A stretch of 64,000 nt of DNA from contig WEDG01000879.1 in NCBI GenBank assembly GCA_017591395.1, positions 1-64,000 on the forward strand, given 5' to 3'. Of the stretch, positions 34,501-49,200 are shown piece by piece. The DNA comes from Schistocephalus solidus. Its lineage: Eukaryota > Platyhelminthes > Cestoda > Diphyllobothriidea > Diphyllobothriidae. The notes beneath the pieces were generated by a model that saw nothing but the letters and a program-made list of their open reading frames with translations, did not search any database and was not told the DNA's origin. Position numbers and translations under genes: made by a program. The stretch's first letter is position 1, and each line of letters starts with the position of its first letter.

Positions 34501-37248
34501 CGCAGCCAAAAATAGCGCAATATCTCCGTACAGACGGTAACAATAAGAAATAAAAGTTTTTACAACGCACTGAAAATTTCCATAGCAGAACAAAAGTCGA
34601 ATTTTAGATTAGCAGGGCAGAGGTTAATAAAATGCCACAAAAGGCATGGGGAGCATGTCCAGCTCAGCCTAGTCAAAATAGCCGACTTTCTCAAAAGATG
34701 ACGGCCATGAGTATATGAATCGATACTACCAGTCGCACGTAACTGGAAGAAAATTGTGCATACCACTCTTTCGACCGAGGGTGGATTGTTATCTTTCTGG
34801 ACTGCGGAGGTTTCCAGTCCTCGATTTAACTCCGCGGCTGGCCGTAATCGATGCCGGTTCCTTACTAGACGAGTATTCCATGAAAAAAACTGTCGTCTTT
34901 GAGGCTGTTCGTATGACGACTTTTTAGGTACTGTGCAAGATTTCGGGGAAGCGTTCAGTACAACTCTGTAAAAAGCAAGTAGATATCAAACCCATTTAAA
35001 ACTGGCTGGAACCTTCACATAGCCCTTCAAGAGGAAAAAAGTAGCAAGGTACACTTACGATATTGACAGGCACGGAACTCTAGTGGTAACTCGTCGGATG
35101 TTGCGAATCCTTCTGACTACTTAAGTCTAGAAAACTACACTAATTAAGACGAAGTCAATCACTAAGAAAAATAGTTTATTCATTTGAACCAGTTAGGAGC
35201 ATCTCGGCGGCCTCGATAGGATTCAAACCTACGACAGTAAGTGGAAGGTTTAAGTACAGCCAACGCTCCAACCACCTGAACTATGAGACCCCACCACGAG
35301 CCGTGAGTTTCGCCACATATGGTAGATACTGGATTGCTTGCTTAAGAAATCCTGCTTGGACAGCCAGCTTGCTGTATCAGAATTGGTGGATCCCATTCGT
35401 TGCAGTAGGCTGGATGGGTAAATAGACCCAAGCGTGATTAAATACACGGCTCCCGGTGGGGCCTCGTAGCTCGGGTAGTAAGCACGTTGCCTGTACTAAG
35501 GCCTTCCTCTTCCCGTCGTGGGTTCGAATCTCACCTAGCCAGTCGAGTTTTGCACAACTGGGTCAAATGAATTATTCAAATCTGCTAAAACTCTCAGTAA
35601 TAGCTTACGGATTTAGAATTTGGGTGCCAATTTTGAGCTATATTAGCGGTTCAATCTGATATCAGTGTAGCAACTGAGTTGTGATCTTCGAATAGATCAC
35701 GCGGTGGGCTTGGTATGAGAGTTCAAAGCGCCTTTCTGGCGACGTTTCAACGCCCCCGCGATCGTGCGCTCGGTCTTGTAGCGGCCGATCTGAATGCAGA
35801 GCTAGCAGCGGAGGTTGTTTTGTGAGTTCATAGTATACACTAAATGACCGCGAACGATAAAGAACTCAATCGGTGAACCGCTAGACCCAAACTCGCAGCT
35901 TGCAACTCGTGCCACATTTTTGAAATTCAAGAAGCGACAATATTAGGCCGAGGTACCACAAAAGAAGAACAACTTACGCTTGAGGCATGGTATTCAGATG
36001 CCAACTCCACCAATAGGCAGATAGAACTTTCTACGGCTTATGAAGTCCTGCGTCAATACATACATACAGCCCAGAACAAGATGAGCCCAGTCCAAGGCCG
36101 ACTAGCTTGACTTTGAAAATAAAGAGTCGATCAAGATCTCCAAAACCTCAACAGGACAAATCTGTGCCGGTGAGCAAATTTAATTTTTTCCGACTATCCC
36201 CCGGAATTCACATCTTCGCGAATCTGAGTTGCCAGCGCATTTGCGGAAGCCAGATGACGGGATGAAGCAAATAAGCCCCGATTGCTCTCCTACGTTTCAC
36301 CTATTCCTGATGCACAAGATTGGGCTACGCATTGCGACCATCCACCGGTATGCTTACCCAATAAATCTCACAGTTTTTTCACAAACTGATGACCTCAACG
36401 ATGACCTCCAGGCTTTCTGTGTTTAGAGCTTCGGCAGCGCGGTGCCATCGCAATTTCGCTACATCAAGGCGTCTGAAACTAGACATTTTGAGTCCCAATA
36501 ACGTGTGCCAACGTTAACATGGTCTGAACCCCCTAGGTATTGCTTATTTCGGCAACACGTCCGAATTCGCTGTTATGCGTCCAGCTGCGCCCCCTTAAAC
36601 CGATTAGAATTTAAGCAAGCTGACTGGGCTGTACGACCAGCGTAGGAGAGCAAAGTTTGCGGATACAAACACCCGGTGTTGGTGTGCAAAGCTCAGCAAC
36701 CATGCACCGCTGTCGTCGAACATAGAAACGCAGTTTCTCACTAATGCTCAAAAGGAATACATTTCTTTTCATGGCTACTGATAGCCACGATGAAGTGTTA
36801 CCAAGCGATTGAAAAATGGAAGCATAGGGCTTTGAAATAGGACATACACGAAGAACTCAGAAAAGGTCACTGTTTTTTAAGGATTCCGATCAAAATTCAA
36901 CGTGTTCCGCGGCATTCCGAGAGGTTGTTGTACAATCCAAATTTTTACAAAGTCCCAGCCAGCCTGGCCGATTAAAGAACCGCTGGGTATTATCCACTGT
37001 ACGCCAATAAACAGCTGTCTGTAAAGGTCAGCGGCCATTGACCATTGTCGTATTGACAGTTAACCCAAAAACGTCAAAAGGTTGTGAAAAGTCGTCCGAT
37101 TCAGTCTAGCTATCCCAATTATAATAAGCGGAAACGTGAAAAGTTCAACAAAACAGTATATTCGTTCGTTAACAGAACTCACTCGTCCCGTTCTGATTTG
37201 GGGCTCATTCTCGAGCCCCACCAGCAGCCGCATATCGGCTAGTAGTAT

Positions 37249-37292
<44 letters not shown>

Positions 37293-40200
37293 AAGGCAGA
37301 TTAGCAATGCCGGCAAAGACTGGAATGGCCATTTCCGGCTCATTAGCCATCATCAGCCAATCATACCCTACCCCGGTGATGACCCACCCGCAACCTGTTG
37401 ATCGGAAGTCCAACGCTCTAAAAATTTAGCCACGGGCTCGTCGTATTACCGGTTTAGATCGGGAATATGGACATTCGTTGATGAACGCTCACCGATCACT
37501 AACGAAACTCACTCGTCCCGTTCTGCCTTGGGGCTCATTCCCGAGCCCGCACCGCCGGTAGCCGCATAGCGGCTATTAGAAGTAGAGGCAGACTAACAGT
37601 AAACAGTGTATATTTTGACCCAGGTTACCAGTCCGATCTGTCGTCATCCTCGTGGTTTATCCTACTGATCTTACTGGCAGTCACCACATCCCTGCGTCAT
37701 CAAGTTAACCACGCGGCGCGCTTGGTGTGAGAGTTAAAAGCGTGCCTGCCTGGTGACGATCGACTAGATTTTAACGCCCCCATCATCTTACGCGCGCGTG
37801 CGGTCTTGAAGAAACCGGTCAGATTACAAACATAACAGCGTAAGTGGTGGTCTGACTTAAAGGGTATACATTGTCGCACTGACAGTCGAACCCAGAAACG
37901 GTAAATAAGGTGATTTTATGAGTAGTCCTCCGATCGAGTCCGGTTATCTAGGGTACAGTCAACAATTAGCAGGTTACAGCGAGGGAGTCATCCATCCAAA
38001 TCTTGAAGCGGACCGAAGGATGTTCCTCTGCGGCGTTGGAGGGCCGCTGATGGCGACGCGTAGAGGGAAACGATAGCAATATTAGCAAAGTGTCTTGTTC
38101 CCTCGTGCGTAAGCTAGCTGGTCACATATTAGTTCGCACGTAAGCTACGCATAGTTTGCCTACAATGTCTTGCAATACAGTCTTCGAAAGTGCCGACTAA
38201 TTTGAGATTTTTCCAGCTGTGTTGTGTCCTCTTCAAAGGCCCTTTCCTGCGTCTCTTACAAATCTTAAAAATACTGGAATATACTCAAACCGAGTAGCAC
38301 ACTTCAGGCGCAGGTTTAGAGACCCTGTGACGTCTCTAAAACTCCCATTCTGATGCAAGCGCTAGAATTCAAGAGGGCACGACTTCTTCTAAATGCTCAA
38401 TGGGTTGAAGCTTATTTCACGCCCACTACTAATAATGGTCGAGTTACAACATTCAGGAGAAAAATTGAGACAATGGGCATTGGAATAGGGCCCCGAGTGA
38501 AAACTCGAAGAACTTCACCGTTAAAAAAATTCCGATCAACATCTAAAGTGCTTCGGGACATGCATAGAATCTTTTGCACAATATCAATCCCGAGAAAGCC
38601 CTAGCTATCCTGTATGGTTACAGAACCGATGGGCTATCAACTTGAAGAAGTAGATAGTTTCAAATAAGACGCTAGCATGACCTAAACTAGATCACATTCA
38701 GGACAGCACCGATCGTACATAGGTGGGGGTTATCGCAGTCTGACTCTCAATCCTAAGAAGAACTGGGGTGTACCGTCGAAACAACAACAACGACTCTTAG
38801 CGCATCGTGAGAGATTCGAGCCTGCCATATTTATTGCACTGTCCAAGTCTGTCAACCAACAACTGTTGGGCTCGGAAGCTGCTGATGCGGCGTGAAGGCC
38901 TACATTCAAAGCCTTCTGCCACACGTCTATACGGCAGTAGTTATGAATTCACGCGGACTTTTCGCTGCCATATAAACGCGCACCGTGAGCCAGTGGTGAG
39001 CTCTAGCAGGGCAGGGTGAAGAATCCAGTCTAACATCCTCCTGGATATTCACTCAGACTATAGGCAGGGTACATTAATATGAAAACTCCCTAGTTCGGGG
39101 CCTTGCGCTTATTTTTAGGGAGCTTGGGGCTAAATGAGAGAGAGAGAGAGATCGTGATAAAATAGATCTTAAGCGCGCCCGGCCAGCGGGCAAAATTAAG
39201 TTCTTGGAGGGGTGCAACTAACGTGAAAAGTTGGGCAGACTTTTCGACATGCGCCTGTCTTTCTTAGAAAGGAATTGGTCGGACTCGCCACCATGCTCGA
39301 ACAGCTGAGAGGAGGTAGACGGTGGGCTGAAGGCCCTCGGCGAGACCACAGCAGAATCCTCCTCATCCTCATCAACCTCCTGTGAGAGGAGAGAGAACGT
39401 GGTCTCCCAGGCGTACTTAACCGAGAAGGGTGGTGACGCGGGAACGGCGTGCTGGCGGTCGGCAAGTCCTACTCCACCTCGGCTGCCAACTTCATCCAAA
39501 ATCAGACTGAGGGCTTCAGACGCGGAGCGCCTTGCTGGTGATGAGGTAAACTGGGGTGGCGGTAACGGCTGATCGAGGTGCCCCACAAGCGCCAGCTCCT
39601 GATTGCCTGGCCGGCTAGAGGAATAGAGGGGTGATGGGGGAGGAGGATTGATGTAGGAGGGGCAGACATGCCAATGGGTAAATCGCAAATGACCTTGGAC
39701 AATGGCGGGGTCGAGGCATCTAGTGGTGAGATTGGAACAGGTGGTAGGCCCTGTGGTATGCTGCGATCCATATCGTTGACCAATTATCACCTAGACCCCG
39801 CTGGTCTTAAGCATGGCCTGTGGGGCTCATCAATCCTACAGCCCGTCGAATGGGAATGCAGACTTTACGGCTATCCGCCCTACAGCTTATCCAGGGTCAT
39901 CGAAATAAGAAAAATTACCAACCATGGCTTACATCTGCTCGCGATGCTGCCACAAGTAACCGAATTGAGCAGAAGAAAAAGCGTCATCAAGGTTCACTAA
40001 CAGGTTCAACATTTTCAAACAACGATGTAGATAGCAACCCAACGGATACGACTTACGCGTGATTCGGAAGACGATGCATTGGTCCATCTTCCTCCCCTTC
40101 CACCATGAAAATACCGCGTCATGTCGACTAGCGGTGAGTTGGCGCGGAGAGACCACAATAACAGGAAAAGCTTCGTTTATGTGTACCACACACGTACTGG

Positions 40201-43200
40201 TCCATCACTATACGCGAGCTCGACTGCATCAACTCGGGCCTCACGCAAGTGAAAGTGCCATAAAGGTCACCCAATAGAACCATCATAATCTGGCCGTCTG
40301 CGTTAGAACCAAATTATTCTGTAAGTTCGCAACCCTGCAAGGCACGACTCATAGGGCGTCATGAGCGATTCACGCGCGTCCGCTTAAGGACAGTGAAGAA
40401 TGCGCTGATTTGGTGTGTGGGTGGGGTCACCAGAGTCGACTTCAATCGTTTTTCCCTCTACCATGAAACAGTCGATCGTCCGAGAGCCTCTGTCACCCAG
40501 GGATGGGATTGGAAGCAGTGGCAGACAGAGCTTAACAGCTCGTCTACGCGTGACACACAATTTCGTCCAAACTGCATGCTCCAGGCTGCAGCAAAGGACC
40601 ATCGTAGTTCGACCCTCAGTTCAGAGAAGAATCAAATTGTCCACCGTCGACTGAGAATGCTTCAAGTTATGACTTTTAACGTATCGCGAGAGCTTACAAA
40701 TGCTAAAAACTTGCTGAAGTGGAGTTAGGAAAGCTGGACTAGGGATAGGTGTGCGACTTTGTCCTTTCGGATCGAAGACCTTCTTGTGGACTCACACTGG
40801 CGATTGGGGAGGAGGGCAGTAATCGACAGATGGTTGGTCCACCGGGGTTGCGAGGTTTACGTTGTTATTTGCATTGCCTGTGAAGATCTGGCGCGCAGGC
40901 GAACGAGGAAGTGGGGACTCGGGCGATAAGAAACGTGGAGAGCAAAGAGTCGACAATCGAGACTGGATAGTCGCTGCACAACTGGCCCCGCTACACCTGG
41001 AACCGATCAGACGAGTGCATTTAAGAGTTCTCTCAGGGGAGTTGGCAACGGTGCACTTGGGTTTGGCAGTGGTTGCGGTGATGGCTGTGGAAATACAGTG
41101 GAAAAAAACGGTGTTTTTGTTTAGATGAGCGCACATAAATATAACTCAAACCATCCTTCGCAGAGAAAGATAGAGGAGAACCTTTAGGAACTCACCGTGT
41201 TGGTAAAAAAATTCAAGATCTGTCTCCCTTTGACAGTTTTTACATCCGCTAACCTGTAGATTCGGGAAATCGATTGAAAAGGCTTAAAGCCACAAAGAAC
41301 GTACTGATATTTCAAGGACAGCCTGAAAGTCAACGGACTACTCCGCCGTCAACAAAATCACGGGAAATTTTACGGAAGAGCAATTTAGGCGATACACAGA
41401 AAGCGGTATGCTTAGTCAATGAAAGACATATAGACGCGTGGACGTGTAAAAATGTTTATTCCTGCGACGCAGTCAACCGCGCCGCGAATAATGAAATGTG
41501 ATACATCTCATTTTTAAATACTGCTTTCCCGAGAATAAAATTGAACAAGGCAGTTGAATAAGAGGTCGCAAAATGTTATGGCAGCATCAAATGCTGCATA
41601 TTCTGCTTTCTTTCGCCTGTTCGTATCTCTATTTGGAATCGTTAGAGCCATTTTTGAAAAAAATTCGCTAAACGGCAATCGGCTGGCTTTAAACACGTTT
41701 TTTATGTACTACTCGCGAACATATGTATCGTACGATAGGGAAGTCGAAAAACGAAAATTATTTTCTGTAGGCTGTCCTTTCCCACTAGGCACGTTTACTA
41801 GACACTCCTCCATTTTTCGGTTAGCTAAGTAGCGTTCATGCGAAACCCTCGCATCGGACAGAGTGATTCTTTTAGTAAATCCTCCATCAACGCTCTCGGC
41901 GATTTCGCGATGACAAACTTCCACAAACAACGCATCCATTACGGTTCATTTTTCTACATTAAATGCATTTTTCACGTTGAATTTCTTCCTTGTGGCACCA
42001 TAGTGAACCCACATTACTTATCTGTAAGTTCTGCAGCGATTGTCTGAGGCCTGAATGGTGACGATCGGGGGACTGGCTGCTTTGCTGTGACAACGCGCCT
42101 GCCCGCACAGCGTTTAAAATAAAACAGCTTTTGGCGAAAAACCGCATGACAACGGTTTCTCACTCGCCCGCCCTAGCCCACTGCGACTTCCTGTTCCCAA
42201 GAGTGAAGAAAAACCGGCATAGAAAGCGTTTTCAGAACGTAGATTTTGCGGAAAAATCGCTGGAAGCACTTAGCAGAATTAGTTTAGGAGCATAGGAAAC
42301 ATGTTTCGAACAGTGGAAACCCCGTTGGGACACATGGATGTCATGTAATGGATAGTATTTTGAAGGTGATTAACTATTTTTAAGATGGTATCTCCAAAAA
42401 AACTTAGGTAAATAATTCCCGTGTATGAAATCAACTGGATAAACCAACTGAGGAAGCATGTACCAGAAATAAAAGGTCCGTGGAACGCAGAAATCCGCGA
42501 GCCAGTTATGTATATTTGGATATTATGGTATGCAAAATCCTAGAGAGTCGGAGCGTGATGTAGCGATGAACTATTTTGGTTCTTTTGATCCCTCACGGTG
42601 ATTGCGGGTCAAGTACCTTTACCAAGAACGACTGAAACAAAGCGCTTATTTATAGTCCTTCTGAAATGGCTTATTTCAAAGTACTGCACAAACTAATATT
42701 TAAAAAATTAGTAAAGGAATTTGCTTTAGAAACATAATCTTAGTCTCGATATGCGCTTATTTCGGTCAGATCGCTCAAACTTGAGCTCGTCTAGCCAGTC
42801 ATATGGTAAGTGTCGGAAGAGAAAGTGATGCAGGTACATCGAAAGTCCCCATCAATGCAATCCATTTCAAGTGTGAGGTGCACCAGACTCCCGTGGGGCG
42901 ACTCTGGTCCTCGGCGACTTCAACTAATTGACGATTGGCATGAGAAGAGAGCAGGATTTTACACCGGGATGTTAGCTATGCGCTCACCACCCCTTGGGTT
43001 TTTATGCCCTTAAAATAGGTCTGTTATTGGAGGTCAGTCTATAGGGGGTGATAGGCTGATTTTGTCACACTCGTGTGTGTTTGTGCTAAACAGGCGATCT
43101 CAGTGCACGTGTCCATGAACTGACAATAAATATAACTGACACACGTCCTGTGATCTGAGCTGCCCAAGTTCGGTAGTGAAGCCGAAGTCAGGAATAGAAC

Positions 43201-46200
43201 CCAGCAGCCACTGCATAAATTTGTACTTTTACGGTCTCTGGTGCAGTCTCCGAACCCTGGAATGTGAGACTGGCCCAGTGTAATCCCTTCTGTCAATAAT
43301 CCCACTACCAGGCCTCGCAGAGGCTTAAAAGTTATGGTGTGGTGGGCTGCTGATCGATGGGATACTGGCTCCTGGGATTGTAAGTCAGGGGAAGATTGCT
43401 GCTTAACGTGGCCGCTATGGCAATCATGAGGTACCATGCGTATTCCAACATGCAAGGCCAGTTTAAACTGGGCGAGAAGACGGGCAGTCCATTAGCAGGA
43501 GGGGGAAGATCTCGGTCGAGGCAAAGGCGCATTTATACAGTAACGCACGTGCGTGGGTTCGCCCAAAACCGGACATTACAAGCGCGGCGACGCGAGAACA
43601 GCGACTGAGAGGACACAGCGCGCGCTCACGGTATGAGGTCTTTTGCCAACACGGTCAGGAAATCGATCCATGCTCACAACGCGTGACGGCGCAAACATCA
43701 TAAGCTGACGGAGACTAGGCCACAACAGCGTGAACAATATACGCCATCGCTTCAGGCTCAACGGAAGATTTCCTTGTGGTCGAACGACGACGAATGCTAC
43801 AGAGACACATACGTCGTCTATCACTCAAGCTGAAGTGGTGATCTGCCTTAGCTTCCTGCTATTCTTATTCAAAGTACACACACCCACGCTATAATTCTGA
43901 AGGGGATAGGCGCCTCAGGTAAATGAGTCAAAGCCGGGCTACCAAAAACTGAACGATCTACTGCTGAGCCATGAGCCTGGTGCCCTGCCATTTGAAACCG
44001 GAAATACTCACTATCGTGGGAAGTGCGTTCACCGATCAGGTTACGGCGCCTGCTTGTCCCATTGCGTCCTCACAGGCAATTGCGCACTGAACAGTAATCG
44101 TGTGGGAAGGCGCGAGGCAGCAAGGCCCGTGGCCAATTTTAGGGGGTTAGACTACTTAAAGGTCAAGGATCACACAGACCGAGTCCGAATCCCAGGTTAT
44201 CCAGACCTGGCTGGGGGGGAGGTTGGATAGGCAACAAATATCCATCTCGATTTCCTGCGTCTTTTTCAGTACCCCTTCTCTGCCACACGACTGCCTTAGG
44301 GGCTCTAGGTTGAGCCCAAGGCAGGAAAACGTCCCCTAATCTGAGCAGTGAACGCATTCACCGTGAGAATGAACCACGGTTAATGACGTACTGTCCGGAA
44401 AAGTAGGTGTCTGGTCTAGCATCAGAGAAAAACTGCTTTTCTGCACCCAGACCGACGAAGGCAGCCATGACGCGGTGTCAATGCTCTGCGAGACAGCGAC
44501 CAGCCTCTTCATGCATAAAATTGCCGCCGTTATGAGCGACCCCGCCTTCGAAACAGACGGTGAGGCTAGAAGTGCGGACAAACCCGATGCGTGAAAGGTA
44601 GGGCTGGTCAAGAACCGGTGCGTACGAGCGGAAACGCTACCTGTGCATATAACAGTGCGCGCCGGTAATCAGACGCAGTCTGTCGCACTTGTCAAAACCA
44701 AAGGATTGCTGAGGGGGGGGAGCTGCAGTGAATGTCCTGGGGGCCAGCATTCGCTTGCGTCACCTGTGCGAGCGAGCGAGCGAGCGCGCGCGGAGACATG
44801 TGCTTCAGGGTGCAAAGGTTGACGACACACTAAACACGGCGCACCCGGTGACACCACATCAAAACAGGTGGTGGCAGCCAGAAGTGTTATTTTGCGCGGG
44901 TTTGGAAACGCAAAACCTGCCCGGACAGAGTACGCGCGCGTATTTTGTAACTACCGCGGGGTAGATGGGGGTAGTTTAGGGCTCCTTTGAATGGGGTTGA
45001 AGCAGGTCTAAAAATCGGCCGTCTTTGTGTGCATCCACTGGAAGATAGCCTAGCAAGCATATCGGTGAGAGACCAATCTGGGTGCAATGGAGTAAATAGA
45101 TGGATAGCAGATTATCGGTATCTGTTGGCAGATAAGTTGGCGTCATCATACCACTGAAGCACACGTTCGCACATAACTATATAGCCGACCGCACAAATGA
45201 GAGAGAGAGTGCCTTTAAAAGTGCCTCTTTCGTGCAATATATCATCAACCAGGGATATAAAGGAAAGCCAGGCAGAGGTTATGATCAGACCCTTTATTGC
45301 GGCTGGGGTGACGCCGGACGTCAAGTTGTGGTTCGAATTTTTGCTGTAACCAGCTAAGGAAATGTCGTAAGCGGTAAGTAAGATCAACGTTGTAAAATCC
45401 CACATCTGTTGGCGAATCACATCTTCCTTGTGATCAGGATTGCGGTGATGGTGGTCGGAGGATGAGGAGGCGGTTGAGGAGGAGGAGGGGGAGGTGTTCG
45501 TTTTCTAGGGTCCGTAATATAAACGACGTCGTTCTGGCTAAGAACAAGAGCGCAAAAATGTCAGCGGGGGAAGTGACAGAAATGGCAATTGCAGCTTCGG
45601 ATCCAGTATGTCATTTAGAACATGGCCTGCTTGACTCACACAGACAAAGCGGCAAAAAGCGCGTACAGCTTGGAAGTGGATCAGTTTTCAGACACTGTGT
45701 CAGTTCTGGTGGCAAGTCTGTCGAATAAACAACGCATCCAGGGATGCTTATTAGTAGAATGCGTAAAGGGTGGTGGATGATACCGGGAGCGAAGAGTAGC
45801 AGAACAAGAATTTGTCCCCAAACGGTATCTGGACAGATGTCCGCCTCGGTAAAAAAACACCGGCAGTCATCATCCCGTCAACGACGTGGTATTCCTTGAC
45901 TTGGTCTGCTGACAGTTATCTCGCTATGCGAGTTCATCCCTTCTATGTTTAGTCAGTTAAAATTTCCTTATCGCTAAAATGACCTACTACGTGCTAGTTT
46001 TTAAGAAACCAAGATCAACATACAAACACCTAACATAGATGAGGATGAATGGAGGAGGGGGGAGGATGAGGGGAGGAGGTGAGGGGGGAGGATGAGGGGA
46101 GGAGGAGATTATCCACGGCACGCGCGTTTGCACACAGTCGCCAAAGCAACACGAACGCGCGCGTGGGTCTGGACCTCAGCAGCGAGGCGACGCGAAGATC

Positions 46201-49200
46201 GTGTTTGGGAGGACATAGCGCGCTCACATGGTGCGAAACCTTTTCCTCCGGAACGTGATCTGGAAATCGACAGGATGGCGGGCACAAAAATCACAAGCCG
46301 AAGGCACACTAGAGCATAAAATACAAAACGACAGAATCAACACCAGTCCGAATTTGAGGTCAGCAGGTTGAAGCAGGCGTGACGGAGTCCTTTCTAATCA
46401 AATTAACGACTTGTCATCCAGGCGCACGCCTGTTTTTGGCAGTGGATGGGCTAGACAAGAGAGTTTAGGAAGAAGGCGGGAGGGGGAAGGTGACTGTCAG
46501 ATTAAGCCAGTAACTTACGATGTGTGGCGAGTAGAGTAGACGGAAAGGAATGAGTCCGCATTCGTCCCAAAGTAGACCCACTGTGGTGTCCTCTGGTGCA
46601 GACCGCCGTCTTAACCGTCACCATGTTCTCCGAGTCGCTCACAAATCCCGACTCGAAGGCTCCGTAACCGAAGTTGTCACTTGATCGCCTCCAGCGCGAG
46701 CCAGCGCCCACGGAGCGAACGCTGGTGGCAGACGGCGGCGTCGGAGTTGGCACTAATTGTGTCGGCTGCGTGGGGGACGGCGATGCCTTGGTCTTCGCTG
46801 TGTCCTCATCTCCACGTCCGTCGAAAAGGCTGCAGGACGTGGAGCGTTCGCCTGGTGGCTAGATGGGTGTAGGAGAAGACAAATGCGTCCATTTAGATGC
46901 TTCCGAAACATGCGGACAGCGGGAAAACTCGGCCACCAACAGCTAGGGTCCGAAAAGACCCTGAAGAAAAAGACTAGGTTGTTTTTAGCCAAAGAAGCTT
47001 CAATTATACAACGTGTATCCATTTTGACCCAATAATGTCGTTACAGTATAACTGATTAAGCGCTTTGAAAACAGTCCCCACTGGTGATAAGTGAGGATGG
47101 TTCGCCAGGGGATTATGGAATCCCGGCATTACAGGTAGTCTTGCAATAACCTCTTTGGGAATTACTAGAATTAAAGTTGGGAAATGGAAACAGATACACC
47201 CGGGAATTTGGCAAAGTACTTGTATTACGGCGGGGTGTTCATATTTTCGTGTCTGCCATTAAGGAATACAAAAAGATACTAAGGAGTTGGATGAAACGGT
47301 CTAAGAGATTTGAGTCTGGTTAACAAGGCGGCATTATCTGCGTCCTAGTGGGCGAAACATTTTGGGATAGATTCCTGCAGATCTCAGGCAAACATGACCG
47401 GCAAAAGACTCTTAGCATAGCCTGTGTGGCTGATGGTGGGCTTGGGTTAGATCTTGTTTACGAAACTAATTATCTGCTGTAGATCTGCGTTTGACGCCGT
47501 CAAAGGACTGTGAGTTTTTTTTCCTTCTAGAGTTCTATTTGATGTGGATATGCAAGTACTTTAACCTCTTAATGAACCAATTAGGTCTTTAAGCAGAACC
47601 CCACATCGACGATGACAACCTGATGATCGGGGGGAAAAACTGGTTGGGCTTATTCCGCTAACTAATTGAGGAAATTCTTGTACTTTTCACATTAAGTGCT
47701 TTCATCTGGTAACAACAACGAAATGGTCGTAATTTCGGACTTGTCTAAGAACTCTTGTTAACACCCGTCTTCTCCCTTAGAAGGTCCATAAATGAATGGA
47801 AAGGAAATGCGATTGTATCCGGCAGGGGGGGCATTGTTCACTTTTCCAACTCCGAAAACACGCTCTCGTCATTGTGGTGTTTACGTCGGAAATGGCTGAG
47901 CACTGCTCGTACGCAGTAAAACAGCCAGCGAGGGCGGCAAAGGCAGACGTTTCCACCCAGATTCTCGGTTATAGTGAGCGCGTTCGCACTTGCCCCACTG
48001 TCTGCCAAACTGCTAGTCGCTTTTATAAATAGTTCAGAGACAATCGATACGGGAGAGCATAGACTGGGGGGGGGGGGGAGGGGCATGGAAGTAAGGCCCG
48101 ACTAGCGCCTGGCACGGCTCGAGAGAAAGAACTGTCGTCTTAGAAATATTTATTGAACTGCTTATATATCCTATCAGGTTCAAAACATTACTGGATAGGG
48201 ACATTTAATGTCCCAGTGTCAGAGTTACTTCGATCATGAGGCTTCGTAAAATATACGGTAGATTCCGTATCTCATGAAATGTCGAGCGAAATTCTGAAAT
48301 GTGGTTTCGATTCGAACAAATTTCTTAAGTAGGGTTGTAGGCTGCTTAAGTAGTATGTTTTTTCTCAATGTGTTTTACTGTCATTATAAATTCAAATATA
48401 TTTCATAGAAAACATGCACAAAAATATTATTTCCTGTACTCGTTTGATAGCAAATTGTGTCTTCTTCAAATTTTATGCTTGAAAATAGGGTAACTTTCGG
48501 TTTTAAAAAATTTTCTAAATTGCCGAATAATTTTGAATCCTACCGGCCGTTACACTTGCATTCAAGGTTCCCGAACATTCTGTGTAAGGGAATTCACGTA
48601 TTTCTCTAAGCTATGAGGAAGAGGTCACACATTTCTCTTAATACTTTTCAATAGCTGTGGATCATGTTGCATACATTATAGGCAACATTAATACCTTGGT
48701 GGATACGGTGTATTATGAATGAACATTTCATTGTCTTGAAAAATCTCATCAATATATTTTTTTAAACCCAAAGTTACCCTTTCTTCAAGCATAAAATTTG
48801 AAGAAGACGCAATTTGCTACCAAATGAGTACAAGAAAGAATATTTTTGTTCATATTTTCTAGGAAATACATACAAACTACTTTTGCCGAGTAAAATTTTT
48901 GCAAACAGCCAGAAAGAAGCTCGCGCGAAAAACACATTCCATAAATTCGGTCGACATTTCATCTACTGTATAATCTCAAAGAGTATACATGGGCTTTTAC
49001 TAAATTTAAACGTTTAGTGAGATACAATTTGTTACATTGAAAAAGATTACAAAATGTCAAACATTAATGCAGTCGCCCGAATTAAACTTGGAATCTAACG
49101 GTATGGAATAGTATGGCATTCGGAAACCACTTGAACTGTGCGCAGTCTGGAAAAAAAGTAACCTTATGCCACGCAGATACTAAACAGCGTGCTTTTAAGT

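Larger units (their letters stand above)
34155..39222 (-). other. Intron of the nesprin-like gene, with repeats
   Basis: No exon-like frame recognised. It holds two tRNA-like repeats (35.2 and 35.5 kb), a dispersed repeat pair (35.67 and 37.68 kb) and the SINE S1 dimer at 37.2-37.6 kb. Confidence 0.5.
41085..46518 (-). other. Intron of the nesprin-like gene, with repeats
   Basis: Contains SINE S1 copies at 43.9-44.4 kb, dispersed repeat R3 at 43.57-43.84 and 46.13-46.31 kb, and a purine-rich minisatellite at 46.03-46.11 kb. A hydrophobic 102-codon - strand ORF at 45112-45420 could not be placed. Confidence 0.45.
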
